Assembly: GCF_034702125.1 (NCBI RefSeq) | Contig: NC_085871.1 | Coordinates: 37,632,159 to 37,696,158 of the forward strand | Direction: 5' to 3' | DNA: 64,000 bases | DNA from: Engraulis encrasicolus | Taxonomy: Eukaryota; Chordata; Actinopteri; Clupeiformes; Engraulidae | Shown here: piece after piece, positions 55,279-61,612 of the stretch | Layout: each line of letters starts with the position of its first letter | How positions within the stretch are numbered: the stretch's first letter is position 1 | The notes under the pieces: generated by a model | Databases searched by the model: none | What the model was told of the DNA's origin: nothing | Seen by the model: only the letters and a program-made list of their open reading frames with translations | Made by a program: the position numbers and the translations under genes

Positions 55279-55326
55279 CTGCTTACCGTTCACCAGGACA
55301 CACATTACGACGACAGCCATCATCAT
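34050..55326 (-). CDS. Adhesion-type G-protein-coupled receptor (ADGRG/group VIII-like)
   Basis: Membrane receptor predicted to self-cleave at its GPS. Exons, minus strand in order: 55326-55287, 54317-54114, 52897-52702, 51622-51481, 50763-about 50605, 46564-46457, 45976-45931, 44880-44786, 44585-44458, 38685-38414, 38198-38108, 37288-about 37120, 34792-34666 and 34138-34050; about 621 residues. Order: hydrophobic signal start MMMAVVVMCVLVN; Gly/Lys-rich stalk; acidic segment; GAIN part (NSIVFCVINS, GLQEPINITVP, LKPLCAFYNFS); GPS with CSCDHLTYFAILM, cleavage expected at HL/T; TM1 (LIGCSISIVFLICTVLLFL); TM2-TM4 (FHLYMLLVRVFNIYIRRYLL); TM5; TM6-TM7 (LGVTWGIGLLSS, YLFCILNSLQ). The last exon gives GVFISVWFFASRRSQ. 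Phases agree at all junctions. The ends of exons 5 and 12 are uncertain. Most like GPR97/GPR114-type receptors; the exact orthologue is not assigned. Confidence 0.85.
34666..34792 (-). CDS. Receptor exon for TM6 and TM7
   Basis: Acceptor CCCCCTCTGGTCAG, then GWKDACSIMALSCMLGVTWG and YLFCILNSLQ; donor AAG/GTGTGT inside a CA/TG tract. The short intracellular loop before TM6 is the segment present three times in this region. Confidence 0.8.
34845..35030 (-). mobile_element. tRNA-derived SINE with L2-type tail
   Basis: On the minus strand: box B GGTTCGAATCC, the CTTGAGCAAGGCACCTAACC body, AGTCGCTTTGAATAAAATG and a TGTAATGTAATG tail. Confidence 0.7.
35030..36405. mobile_element. Foldback element with arms of over 500 bp
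   Basis: The left arm 35,030-35,590 and right arm 35,820-36,405 are inverted copies with few differences along their length (for example CCCTCTCCGATTTAC..., CAGATTTTGACACCTCTGG). Even the centre pairs (AAGTGCCCACATGGTTAATT with its inverse). Lies in an intron of the receptor gene. No open frame of note. Confidence 0.85.
36430..36493. mobile_element. hAT-like terminal fragment
   Basis: Ends AAGATCGTTACAGCCCTA with an ATCGCGAT motif inside; compare 19,984. Confidence 0.3.
36520..36725 (+). mobile_element. SINE-like repeat
   Basis: Contains CCTCCATGACTGAGGTACCC and GGCATAAATGCAATTTCGTT, a body common in fish SINEs. The first block also recurs at about 21,635 inside the TTAA element. Confidence 0.5.
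36741..36822 (-). pseudogene. Partial copy of the receptor TM6 exon start
   Basis: Closely matches 34,760-34,840, including upstream intron sequence (GATACAGTATGTGTGCATCAT) and the exon start, but stops being similar before TM6. It shares GGTATCATAC beyond the break with the exon at 37.1 kb. Confidence 0.7.
37120..37288 (-). CDS. Receptor exon for extracellular loop 2 end and TM5
   Basis: Acceptor TTTGACAG, then CYVHNDAVKWVSV, the hydrophobic PVALLYLCNGAVLLVTV and RQLWRMRAS. The last 45 bases (GASSGQDRKGACSIM) resemble the start of the next exon. The donor ATG/GTATCG is phase-compatible with 34,792, but would leave the ACSIM motif duplicated in the protein, so the true end may lie earlier. 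Confidence 0.7.
37310..37860. other. Intron without recognised feature
   Basis: AT-rich intron DNA; only a CACA tract at its start and CTCTACTCTACT near 37,840 were noticed. Confidence 0.5.
37870..37935 (-). pseudogene. Partial copy of the receptor TM4/loop-2 exon
   Basis: The minus strand reads MVYIIDRDAYGLPTASNSST then LE and a donor-like GTATGT. It matches the 3' two thirds of exon 38,198-38,108 (VYVIDRDAYGLPTASNSTT) but no AG acceptor precedes it. Confidence 0.75.
38414..38685 (-). CDS. Receptor exon for TM2 to TM4
   Basis: Acceptor CCTACAG, donor GGG/GTAAGA, 272 bp, phases 2 to 1. Carries RRVHVNLAAALILLNGHF (TM2), the loop Cys of AGCVYVALALHYSLL (TM3), WMAVEGFHLYMLLVRVFNIY and RRYLLKLALFAWG, all typical of adhesion receptors. 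Confidence 0.85.
39100..39160 (-). pseudogene. Partial copy of the receptor TM2 exon start
   Basis: Repeats the acceptor and the first 45 bases of exon 38,685 (HMQKFDVSRRV) with few changes, then diverges and meets a stop. The neighbouring sequence 38,985-39,065 is itself repeated at 39,880-39,960. Confidence 0.7.
39360..39599. mobile_element. hAT-type MITE (CAGTGGTTCTCAACC family)
   Basis: Terminus CAGTGGTTCTCAACCTTTTT and inverted end GTTGAGAAACGCT, with target duplication GTTTAGGG/GTTTAGAG (seven of eight bases). Many runs of C in between (ACGCCCCCC). Confidence 0.8.
40381..40474 (+). repeat. (GA)n microsatellite
   Basis: About 94 bases of uninterrupted GA. Confidence 0.98.
41153..41395. 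mobile_element. MITE with TTTCCACGTAGCAG termini
   Basis: CTGTTTCCACGTAGCAGGAT at the left and, inverted, TTTTTCCACGTAGCAGAATA at the right; AT-rich interior. In a receptor intron. Confidence 0.6.
42365..42468 (+). ncRNA. Two tandem hammerhead-like modules
   Basis: Two units of 52 bp: CACTGATGAAGGCTTGAG, AGCCGAAACGCG, then TTTGCTTGTGGACATGG. The stem is GGCT with AGCC. The second unit differs in a few bases (AAATGCAT for AAACGCGT). A dimeric arrangement is typical of hammerhead motifs in retroelements, but the extra A after CTGATGA leaves activity open. Confidence 0.45.
42530..42893 (+). mobile_element. MITE family with CAGTGTCCCTTT termini (copy c)
   Basis: Starts AAAGGGACACTGAGATTTTT and ends GCACAGTGTCCCTTTAA; the best preserved copy of the family in the window. 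Confidence 0.7.
43815..44150 (+). mobile_element. MITE family with CAGTGTCCCTTT termini (copy d)
   Basis: Starts AAAGGTGCACTGTGTAAGAC and ends CCTACAGTGCACCTTTAAG; same interior blocks as copy c. Confidence 0.7.
44240..44420. repeat. CT-rich compound microsatellite
   Basis: CTCACG, CTCTCT and TGGTCTCTCTC repeats next to the donor of the TM1 exon. Confidence 0.9.
44458..44585 (-). CDS. Receptor TM1 exon
   Basis: Follows the GPS exon in phase 0: a short linker (VVRGSENQVVKDHEQSLTYI) corresponding to the tethered ligand region, then TM1 ending LLFLIQR. Confidence 0.8.
44786..44880 (-). CDS. Receptor GPS exon
   Basis: Acceptor TTGTGCAG, donor ATG/GTACAC. Codes DFSMDGCVTHWSEGD and VICSCDHLTYFAILM; with the preceding exon's CAFYNFS it gives the four-cysteine GPS box, with HL/T as the expected autoproteolysis site. 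Confidence 0.85.
44979..45230. mobile_element. hAT-type MITE
   Basis: Termini TAGGGATGTACCAAATCC and GTACATCCCTA; target duplication CAAAGTAG/CAAAGTAA (7 of 8). The interior is related to 29,656-29,921 in the opposite orientation (ATCTTAAGCAGTGGAT). Confidence 0.8.
45605..45858 (+). mobile_element. MITE family with CAGTGTCCCTTT termini (copy e, internally deleted)
   Basis: Starts AGGTACACAGTGTGAGATTT and ends GCACAGTGTACCTTTA; lacks the central block between the two CCATTTT motifs. Confidence 0.65.
46060..46430. repeat. AT-rich TATAATATAA array
   Basis: Long run of ATAATATAAT-type repeats with TAGGCTAATATAATATAA units recurring three times. Confidence 0.85.
46457..46564 (-). CDS. Receptor GAIN-domain exon
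   Basis: Exactly 36 codons in phase 0, NWNVLDGRVYGLSVSN through PLQSIN, with the GAIN strand motif GLQEPINITVP. A copy of its acceptor side lies at 46,638-46,697. Confidence 0.8.
46638..46697 (-). pseudogene. Duplicated acceptor side of the GAIN exon
   Basis: Repeats about 16 exon bases (AACTGGAATGTGCTAG) plus about 40 bases of the intron before them, separated from the original by a CAGT tetranucleotide run. Both copies keep a usable AG. Confidence 0.75.
47794..49166. mobile_element. Second hAT-like element nested in the first
   Basis: CAGGGCTCCAGAGTGCGACC at the left and, inverted, CAGGGCTCCAGACTAAC at the right; TTTAGGCGCACC motifs sit near both ends. Flanks share only CAAGC, so the target duplication is unclear. 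Confidence 0.55.
48940..49025. repeat. (AAT)n microsatellite
   Basis: AATAAT repeats with minor interruptions. Confidence 0.9.
50490..50610. repeat. CA/CGCA compound microsatellite
   Basis: GCACGCAGGCACGC repeats followed by pure CA; it abuts, and probably contains, the donor of exon 50,763. Confidence 0.9.
50605..50763 (-). CDS. Receptor extracellular exon (GAIN start)
   Basis: Acceptor GGTTTGCAG, then AGVAAEGGAEAEDADSSRVH, VDLPTELLEDGEQNSIVF and CVINSVPQPEAGLL. The donor lies in a TG repeat; the phase-0 position after CTACTGTGT fits the next exon. Confidence 0.65.
50806..51000 (-). mobile_element. tRNA-derived SINE (TTCGATTCC family), copy 1
   Basis: The minus strand has CCGTGGCGCATATGG (box A-like) and GGTTCGATTCC (box B), then GGGTCCTTTG, a CT-rich body, AATAAAGTTAAAAAGACC and a poly-A end. 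Confidence 0.7.
51075..51150 (-). mobile_element. tRNA-derived SINE (TTCGATTCC family), 3' fragment
   Basis: Matches the CCTGTCTCTGTTTCACTGTC and AATAAAGGCACAAAAGCC part of the family. Confidence 0.5.
51165..51360 (+). mobile_element. tRNA-derived SINE with L2-type tail
   Basis: GGTTTGAATCAAACCC box B region, TGGCTGAAGTGCC, TTGCTCCAGGGACTGTAACC, then an AATGTACTGTAATGTAATG tail. Confidence 0.6.
51481..51622 (-). CDS. Receptor extracellular exon
   Basis: Acceptor TCTACTACAG, donor CCG/GTGAGT. Codes HGDKLRKFVEKKPIGRSESF, SKDNVFVYLYKPDKKFRG and TRLHASDTP; basic and without cysteines. Confidence 0.75.
51893..51925 (-). ncRNA. Hammerhead-like module, divergent
   Basis: The minus strand reads CAGTGACGCCCTGAGGCGAAACGCG. 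The stem CGCC with GGCG is retained, but the CTGATGA box is broken. Confidence 0.3.
52074..52104 (-). ncRNA. Hammerhead-like module, divergent
   Basis: The minus strand reads CTGAAGAAGGGTTTTAAGG, CTGAAATGTG, then CAAATAAAAAGTAC; same arrangement with a weak stem. Confidence 0.3.
52285..52530. mobile_element. GAGTGCGTT-type MITE, partial copy
   Basis: Shares GACGTCACTGACGATAG, TTTTCTCATTTGCAATCAGG and CGCATATTGGAAAG with the family. Confidence 0.55.
52702..52897 (-). CDS. Receptor acidic extracellular exon
   Basis: Acceptor TTTTTGTTTCCAG, donor ATGAG/GTTTGT, phases 1 to 2. Highly charged: ENENEQEHGQ, NSEEEDGREDKSEEKIKRER, then VEDIVNITKADPPLDDFM. Confidence 0.75.
53081..53110 (+). ncRNA. Hammerhead-like stem-loop module
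   Basis: CTGATGAAGGCCTAGAGCCG, AAACGTCAG: stem GGC with GCC. A Penelope-like tail trace GGGTGCTCTTTAGTCC follows at about 53,240. Confidence 0.4.
53283..53470. repeat. Small foldback repeat
   Basis: GAGAATGAATTCTCTGACTA, continuing through CACTCCAAATTAACATGTCT, pairs with its inverse at 53,408-53,460; arms of about 45 bp. Confidence 0.65.
53550..53795. mobile_element. GAGTGCGTT-type MITE, divergent copy
   Basis: Shares GACGACATCACTGACAACAG, CTCCACGGAGGCGGG and GGACGCAAGGTCGCATATTG. Confidence 0.6.
53795..53935 (+). mobile_element. tRNA-derived SINE (TTCGATTCC family), partial
   Basis: GGGACCTGGGTTTAATTCC, CTCTCTCACACACTCGCTTC and AATAAAGGCATAAAAGCC. Confidence 0.55.
54114..54317 (-). CDS. 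Receptor Gly/Lys-rich stalk exon
   Basis: Phases 1 to 1 between the signal exon and the acidic exon. 204 bp made largely of repeats of G-N-G, G-K-G-K-D and M-D-G-(D/E)-G-Q-G. Low-complexity, hydrophilic and without cysteine; likely a flexible stalk. The acceptor CTTGGACAAG is weak, so the 5' border is the least certain part. Confidence 0.65.
54350..54953. mobile_element. Foldback MITE interrupted by a SINE
   Basis: AAAGTGATACTGTCCCATTT at the left and, inverted, AAGTGATACTGACCCATTTT at the right. Inner arms (GTATGGCAGTGCAAATGTTA and inverse) meet near 54,525. The SINE at 54,655 separates the right arm from its terminus. Confidence 0.7.
54655..54860 (+). mobile_element. tRNA-derived SINE
   Basis: CCGTGGCTCAGTGGTTAGAG (box A) and GGTTCAATGCCC (box B) lie about 40 bases apart, followed by GAAGTGCCCTTGGG and CCCACTGCTACGGAC. 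Not a functional tRNA gene, since no acceptor stem closes it. Confidence 0.75.
55217..55275. repeat. (CA)n microsatellite in the first receptor intron
   Basis: About 58 bases of CA beginning about 10 bases beyond the first exon's donor. Confidence 0.95.
55287..55326 (-). CDS. Receptor first coding exon with signal-peptide start
   Basis: ATG ATG ATG GCT gives MMMAVVVMCVLVN, then donor G/GTAAGC in phase 1. The alternative upstream ATG at 55,330 is in another frame and stops soon, so 55,326 was chosen. Confidence 0.65.
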
Positions 55327-55392
55327 CCATCTTCCGTTTCTGCATGGACAGAAGAGAGTTGCACTTCCCAAAACAGGTAGCAGCATTATTAC

Positions 55393-55627
55393 CAGTGTTG
55401 CCAGATGGAAAATGCTGAATTATCGTACCAAAACCGCAAATGATCTTTTTTGGGGGCTTTTTGGGAGGAAATTATCGTACAAGACCCAAATTGTTGTTTC
55501 AAGGCATCTAAATGAACTGAATGACAACTCTGAAATGATCATACATCATGTTTTTTGATAGTACAGAGGACAAAACTAACAAAATTATGGTACAAATACG
55601 ATAATTATCGTACATCTGGCAACACTG
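55393..55627. mobile_element. hAT-type MITE next to the receptor start
   Basis: CAGTGTTGCCAGATGG and its inverse ATCTGGCAACACTG, with perfect 8-bp target duplication ATTATTAC (55,385-55,392 and 55,628-55,635). TTATCGTAC motifs recur inside. Confidence 0.9.
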
Positions 55628-56117
55628 ATTATTACTGACATTGGCACAGTTATGGCACGAACGGATCAGAAGCAACTAGAGTGACACCGGCGACAGAAGT
55701 AATGGACTTTGAAGAGACAAAGGCGATTTGGGAGACAAGAGGGTGATTTGAGGGATTTGAGTGACAGTGAATATTTCAGTGAATATTATGCTAATTAGCT
55801 ATGATGTGGTGCAGCAACAGCCGCCACAGCTAGGCTAAGTGGAATGTCGGAATATTTACATTCCGCTCTTAATGGGCGTACTCTGGCGGTTCCATAGCTC
55901 AGATCACTCTTGCTATGAACAAAGATTCTCTATTATAATTCATAATCCATTTAAACCGTCTCTGCTATGAACACATTCCAGTGATTCCTAGGCCTCCTTT
56001 GGTGTATTTGCGGGGTTAGATGCTGCCTACAGTACCGCCTAAGACACTACGTCAGGTCTGCTGACTTGCAGATTTGTGACTTGGTCCCACCTCCAGTGTA
56101 TACATACTGTAATATAC

Positions 56118-56199
56118 AGAAGTGATTCTCAAACTGTGGGACAGGGCCCACCAAAGTACTCCAAATGGGTCTTGAAATATTTTAAAAAAAAATATCGAA

Positions 56200-56248
<49 letters not shown>

Positions 56249-56405
56249 GTGCGTGTGTGCGTGTGTGCGTGTGTGCGTGTGTGCGTGTGTGCGTGTGTTG
56301 ACTATTCATTTGATTTGTATTGTTTACTGGGTTAGAGGTGGGCCCTGACCATTTGCGAAAAACGTTCAAGTGGGCCGAAAGTTGGAAAAAGTTGGGGACC
56401 TCTGA
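56118..56405. mobile_element. hAT-like remnant
   Basis: GTGATTCTCAAACTGTGGGA at one end and AAAAAGTTGGGGACCTCTG at the other, a familiar fish hAT arrangement, split by a TG repeat (about 56,204-56,297). Confidence 0.5.
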
Positions 56406-56939
56406 TATAAGCTTACAGTACATTATCTGTCAGCTCATCTACATTCTGTATTCGTGCTATTCAAATTGAGGAGGAAATGTACCGTATACAAATTAATGGT
56501 AAACAAATCCAGTGTATTCTGGAGAGTTTATGCACTGTGTAGTGGAGTGAAAGGGCAGGGCATGTTTAAATTTCCATGACAGGGCTGTCTAATGCCCACA
56601 CACTAGCACTGACTAAAACTCATATTTGCATATACCGGCGTCACACATCTAGAAAAAGCAGAAGTTGCCAATCATGTATTTTGTGACAATAAACAGATAA
56701 AACAAACAAACAAAAAATAACAATAAAAATAAGTCCTACTCTGTTTATACCTAAGTAGTTTAAGTTAGTGCTTTATTGCCACACAGCATAGCTGGTGATT
56801 TTTCTTAATTCAAAGTAGTCAGGATTCTAATCGAGTCAACGTATAAATAGCCTGCAACTATATACACAAATAAGTTACAATGACGATGTGGTGAAGTGTT
56901 GAACACAAGGATGTACTGAACAAGTATGAGCAGGATCAA

Positions 56940-57135
56940 AGGAGGGTTTTGTGGTGCACCACAGGACACCCATACCATGAACATCAGGACCCAGGGTCGA
57001 ATCCAGCCTGTGTCATTTCCCAGTGCCCTACCCCATCTGTCTCCCCAGTCCCCACCACTTTCCCCTCTAATTTTCACTGTCCTATCATGTCCAACAAGGC
57101 ACGACACCCCCCACCCCCCCAAAAAAAAACATTTT
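56940..57135 (+). mobile_element. tRNA-derived SINE (TTCGATTCC family), divergent
   Basis: GGGTCGAATCCAGCCTG, then CCATCTGTCTCCCCAGTCC and TCACTGTCCTATCATG. Confidence 0.55.
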
Positions 57136-57452
57136 TAAAAAGGAATGTAAAAAAAATAATAATTGAAAGGTTAATTACCGTAGTATTACTCTGCTATGAC
57201 ATAACAGGGCCTTTAGCAATGCACTATGACTCGGTCATTATCATTCTGGTAAGAACAAATACATAACGCCGTGTCTTAAGGGGTTAAATATTAAATAGAG
57301 GTCATGAAATGAGCTTTATTCATTTTAGGAAATTAAGCTTGGTAAGCAGCACTAACCTTTCCATCTGACAGCTGGAGTGTTTGGCTGAAAGGCAGGTGAT
57401 GGGTGAGACCAGAGCTGCTTCCTCTGACACTGACTGGAGTGTGTAACCTAGG

Positions 57453-57770
57453 GAGTGCGTTTTAATTTGCGACCTTGCCTCCTCCACTTGCACTTGTCTC
57501 CTCGTCCTGCCTCCTGGCCCCTCCTCCGTGGAGAAAACGATAAAGTTTCCCAGCTGTCAGCCTAGCCACAACTTTTGAGGGACTGTTTTTCATTCACCAT
57601 CCCAATTGCAAATGAGAAAAAGACTCTACAATTGAGCTTTTGCAAGATATTGAAATGTAATGCTGTTGTCAGTGATGTTATCATGACATATTACTTCCTG
57701 GTACGAGGAGAGAAGCAAGTGGTGGAGGCAAGTGGAGGAGGCAAGGTCGCATATTGCAGCGCACTCACTG
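57453..57770. mobile_element. GAGTGCGTT-type MITE, full copy
   Basis: GAGTGCGTTTTAATTTGCGA at one end and TCGCATATTGCAGCGCACTC at the other. Flanked on both sides by about 20 bp of TGACTGGAGTGTGTAACCTA. Confidence 0.75.
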
Positions 57771-57892
57771 ACTGGAGTGTGTAACCTACTGTGTCAGTCA
57801 CACGTCTGACATGACCTGGCTGGACTGGGACCAAAAACAGCCTGGGCATTTTTGGCCAAGACCAGCCCCTCACACGTTCCCCTAGGAGTGCG

Positions 57893-58199
57893 TTGCAATA
57901 TGCAACCTTGCCTCCTCCACTTGCCTCCTCCACTTGCTTCTCTCCTCGTGCCAGGAAGTAATGTCATGATGACATCACTGACAACAGCATTATATTTCAA
58001 TATCTTGCAAAAGCTCAATTGTAGAGCCTTTTTCTCATTTGCAATTGGGATGGTGAATGAAAAACAGTCCCTCAAAAGTTGTTGTTGCTAGGCTGACAGC
58101 TGGGAAACATATCGTTTTCTACCCGAGGAGGGGCCAGGAGGTGGGACGAGGAGACAAGCGCAAGTGGAGGAGGCAAGGTCGCATATTAAAACGCACTCT
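57893..58199. mobile_element. GAGTGCGTT-type MITE, full copy in opposite orientation
   Basis: GAGTGCGTTGCAATATGCAA and CGCATATTAAAACGCACTC ends; its interior pairs with 57,453-57,770, making a large imperfect inverted pair. Confidence 0.75.
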
Positions 58200-58209
58200 A
58201 GGTGTGCAC

Positions 58210-58800
58210 AGATAGGGACGAGGTGGAGCTAAAGCAGCTGCCCCTTTGACCTACTGGATAAAAATGACCTTTTTGAACATTTAAAAAAAAAAAGTTTTTG
58301 TCACAATGTATACCATTGTCCATGTTGACAAAATAATCTACAAATGTTTCACGATCAAAAGCATGTTACAAATAATGCCCCAAATATAATACATAGCCTA
58401 TAGCCTAGTAAGGCAGTCGGAAGTTCCACATGCCCCCAACACCTCCCTTCCAAAATGTCTTTGCACACCACTGCACATTCCCCTACTCTTCTACGATATG
58501 ATCATCGGAGTCCACTGTCTACTAAAAATAGACCAATGGACCGCCCCATGTAAACTAACTGTGGGCCAGTACCTGAGAAAAACAAAAGACCAACAGACTT
58601 AAAAAATAACAACAAGAGCATGTCTGCCCACCAGGCAAAAGCCTTGTATGCCATATTACCAGGCCAGCCCTGCTTTTGCTAAACAGGAAGTTTGTACACT
58701 TTGTGGGTGTTGTAATGAGGGATGTTTCTGTGTTCTCTTCTGGATTAAAGGCCTAAGCTGAAGATCAGTGTGTTCTACTGCCCAACCCTCACAAGGGGGC
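58210..58800. other. No recognisable feature
   Basis: Intergenic DNA with no splice-bounded or long frame and no repeat recognised. Confidence 0.4.
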
Positions 58801-58812
58801 AGCACATAACTA

Positions 58813-59050
58813 TCAGGCGAGCATCTGTTGGTCCTTGTGGTTGGCGTACAGCTCCTCATTGCCCTTCCGCACTGCCTGGACCAAGGGCATCATGTCCCCC
58901 TTATTGTAGGCCAGCACCGCCCCCTGCCATAGCGCTCATGAAGACCCCGTACTTAGCGTGGCTCTGTTTGATCACCACAGCATCCCAGAGGTGCAGCCAG
59001 TGGCGGACGTCCAGACGGGCCACAGCACCCCTCTGCACCCCACGTCAGGA
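58813..59050 (-). pseudogene. Unidentified protein fragment with one frameshift
   Basis: The minus strand reads VQRGAVARLDVRHWLHLWDA, VVIKQSHAKYGVFMSA, then after a one-base shift LWQGAVLAYNKGDMMPLVQA, VRKGNEELYANHKDQQMLA and TGA. The composition and the clean join across one frameshift argue for former coding sequence. I do not recognise the family with confidence; a transposon-associated protein is possible. No clear exon context. Confidence 0.4.
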
Positions 59051-59114
59051 TCAATGAGCTACTGTCACTGAGATGACATGGGAAAAATAGCATGCATCTA
59101 CAAAGTATCTATGC

Positions 59115-59498
59115 CAGGGCTATTCAAATGGAGGCCCTGGGGCCAGATGCGGCCTGGGAGTGCAAGATTCTGGCCCCCATAAGGTCAGAACAAAATAAAA
59201 ACAAATACATGTGCTATCTGTGGCCGTGCATAATTTGCGATCACTAGCTGTGAAGGTTGGGGATATCTCTGCTATGCATTCACATGAGTCTGAAATCTCA
59301 TCTAAAACAGTGTCATAATCAGACCATCCTAAGGCTACTAAGAAATAGAGACGAATATCTGTTCTGTCTAGAAAGCTTGTTTTGCACCATAACCTCAGAC
59401 ACCGTGCTGCTCACAGTTATACAGATTCTATGTTCGGCACCTTCACTGGAGGGAATTTGAAAAACTGACCCTTGGTGACTTTTAATTGAATACCCCTG
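59115..59498. mobile_element. hAT-type MITE
   Basis: CAGGGCTATTCAAATGGAGG and inverted end TTGAATACCCCTG, with perfect 8-bp target duplication ATCTATGC (59,107-59,114 and 59,499-59,506). Confidence 0.9.
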
Positions 59499-59599
59499 AT
59501 CTATGCAATAGTATTTCATTAAATAACTTTTTATTATTATAATTATCTGAATTATTTTTTTAAATATCATTACGGAGGACGCTATGATGAAATGAAAAT

Positions 59600-59790
59600 G
59601 TATCGGCGGCCCTGCCGTCTGCCATAGGGCCGCCCCGGATTCGATTCCCGGCCTGGGTCCTTTGCCGACTCCTACCCGTCTCTCTCCCCATTCGCTTCCT
59701 GTCCACCTCTCAAGCTGTCCCATCATTAATAAAAGTCGTAAAAGACCAAAAATCCAAGACCAAAATCTTTTAAAAAAAGAAAATGTACCA
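59600..59790 (+). mobile_element. tRNA-derived SINE (TTCGATTCC family)
   Basis: GGATTCGATTCCCGGCCTGG, TCCTTTGCCGACTCC, CTCCCCATTCGCTTCCTGTC and AATAAAAGTCGTAAAAGACC. Confidence 0.7.
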
Positions 59791-59799
59791 GCAGCAGTT

Positions 59800-60790
59800 G
59801 TTGTCGGCATAGATGACTCTCGGGGCTGGAGCATTGGCACGTTCGAACGCTGGTGAGGTACTGCATCGCGTCCTGGCCATCCCCTTAGATCTTCTTCAGG
59901 ACAGGTCATAAAACAGACCAAATCAAAACAGACACATTATTACATTACATTACACTACATTACACATTATTACGCAAATGACATTTGTTGTTTCCCTAAA
60001 TAATCGATATAAATGACAGTCACCATAATTTTCAAATCATCAGCCATTGGAGTACAATCAAAAAGTTTTTTAATGAACCTTCCAATGATAACGGTAATTT
60101 TTAAAATAATAAAAAAAACTTTGTTAAAAAACTCTGTTCCAAATTATCACGGAAAACAGTTTTGTAGTGTTGTAATCCAAATTTCTCTCTTCTTTCCCAT
60201 TTACATCAAAACAGCTGGAATTTTGTACCTTCTAAATTACCTTTCAATGTTCAATATTTGGTTATAAGCCCTTTGCCTTAGTAACTGGAATGCTGCGTTT
60301 AACATTGAAGTCAATGGCAGGGTATTGCATGGGAGTTATGGAAGCCCAGATATCCTTGATGCTTTAAGTTTGCTCTCAGCTGTTTTTGTTTGTTTGGTCT
60401 GGTGACCCACACTTCACTCTTCAATATACCTGTAGATTTCCATGCCGCGTTTAGGTGACCCATGATACGATGCGATTTGATTCAATCGTCAAATTATGTC
60501 GCGATATATCGATACATTTCTATTATTATTTAAACCCCTAAAACCTGACTGAAAGGTCTGCTATTTCTCACATCGACAACAGCTGATCTGATAATCTCCA
60601 CTGATGAGTATGGACATTTAAACCATACATTCATAATTCATCATTCATCATAGGTTCATAATTATGTCCTACACTAATGCGCTCTCTTTCCCTGTCAACA
60701 GTCTGTAAATAATATATATGCGATTTTAAAATATTAAGCTTTCAGATGGGGGAAGGGCAGCAGGTCAGCGTATCCTCGGATTCCAGGGCT
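59800..60790. other. No recognisable gene
   Basis: AT-rich intergenic DNA. A CATTACATTACA tract near 59,940 and an ATCGCGATATATCGAT-like hAT fragment near 60,500 are the only notable items. Confidence 0.4.
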
Positions 60791-60798
60791 CCGCGCTG

Positions 60799-61310
60799 TA
60801 ACACCCACCAACATAATAACTTATCACCAACGTAATAACCCTGCCAACGTAATAAAAAAAAAATGCATTTCAAACGTAATAGCCCGGCCAACATAATAAT
60901 TTCCTGCCAACATAATAATTCTTGCCTCCTGCCAACGTAATACACAGCTTCCTGCCAACGTAATAAGTACTACTTTGGCAGAAAATTATTACGTTGGTGT
61001 GTGACACCCACCAACGTAATAACTTCCCACCAATGTAATAACCCAGCCAATGTAATAAAAAAATGTCCATTTCAGACATAATAGCCTGGCGAACATAATC
61101 ATTTCCTGTCTACATAATAATTCTTGCCTCCTGCCAACATAGACAGCTTTCTGATAACTTAATTTAGTTGGCAGGAAATGATTATGTTGGTGGGAAGTGT
61201 AACACCAACCAACGTAATAACTTCCCACCAACGTAATAACCCAGCCAATGTAATAAAAAAGAGCATTTCAGACGTAATAGCCCGCCAGCGTAATAATTTC
61301 CTGCTTCTTG
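60799..61310. repeat. CCAACGTAATAA higher-order repeat
   Basis: About 20 or more copies of a 12-base motif CCAACGTAATAA and variants in three larger units of about 200 bp, starting near 60,800, 61,005 and 61,202. Units one and two each close with the motif inverted (ATTATTACGTTGG, GATTATGTTGG). No coding frame that looks real. Confidence 0.85.
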
Positions 61311-61480
61311 AAGGTTCTCAGGCACCCAAAAGCAGCTTACTATGAAAGTGGTCCATTCCTTGTATCACACTTCTGCAGAAAATTAAGGGAGCTTGAATTA
61401 CTTAACGTTTTGATTGTCCTGCAGTAAACATGTTTTTGTTGTTGTTTATAAACTCAGTGTTATGAGGAGGGGCAAGACTG

Positions 61481-61612
61481 TTACGTGGCGCTATTCCGAC
61501 ATGGCGCTATTCCGACGTTAATGTCTATTGTCGGAATACCGACACGTTTTCCACCGTCCGCCGCTATTCCTACATGCCGCTATTCCTACATGCCGCTATT
61601 CCTACATTTTTT
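61481..61612. repeat. GCGCTATTCCGACAT short-motif array
   Basis: GGCGCTATTCCGACAT twice, an inverted GTCGGAATACCGACA, then GCCGCTATTCCTACAT three times. It sits directly before the Rex1-like LINE frame. Confidence 0.8.

Noticed and set aside
57691..58091. Frames on both strands with similar residues (MRDCFSFTIPIANEKK)
   Set aside because: These come from the two inverted MITE copies and have no coding features.
60799..61310. Regularly repeated short motif resembling a CRISPR array
   Set aside because: Repeats are 12 bases with irregular spacing and occur in both orientations in a eukaryotic context with no cas genes.
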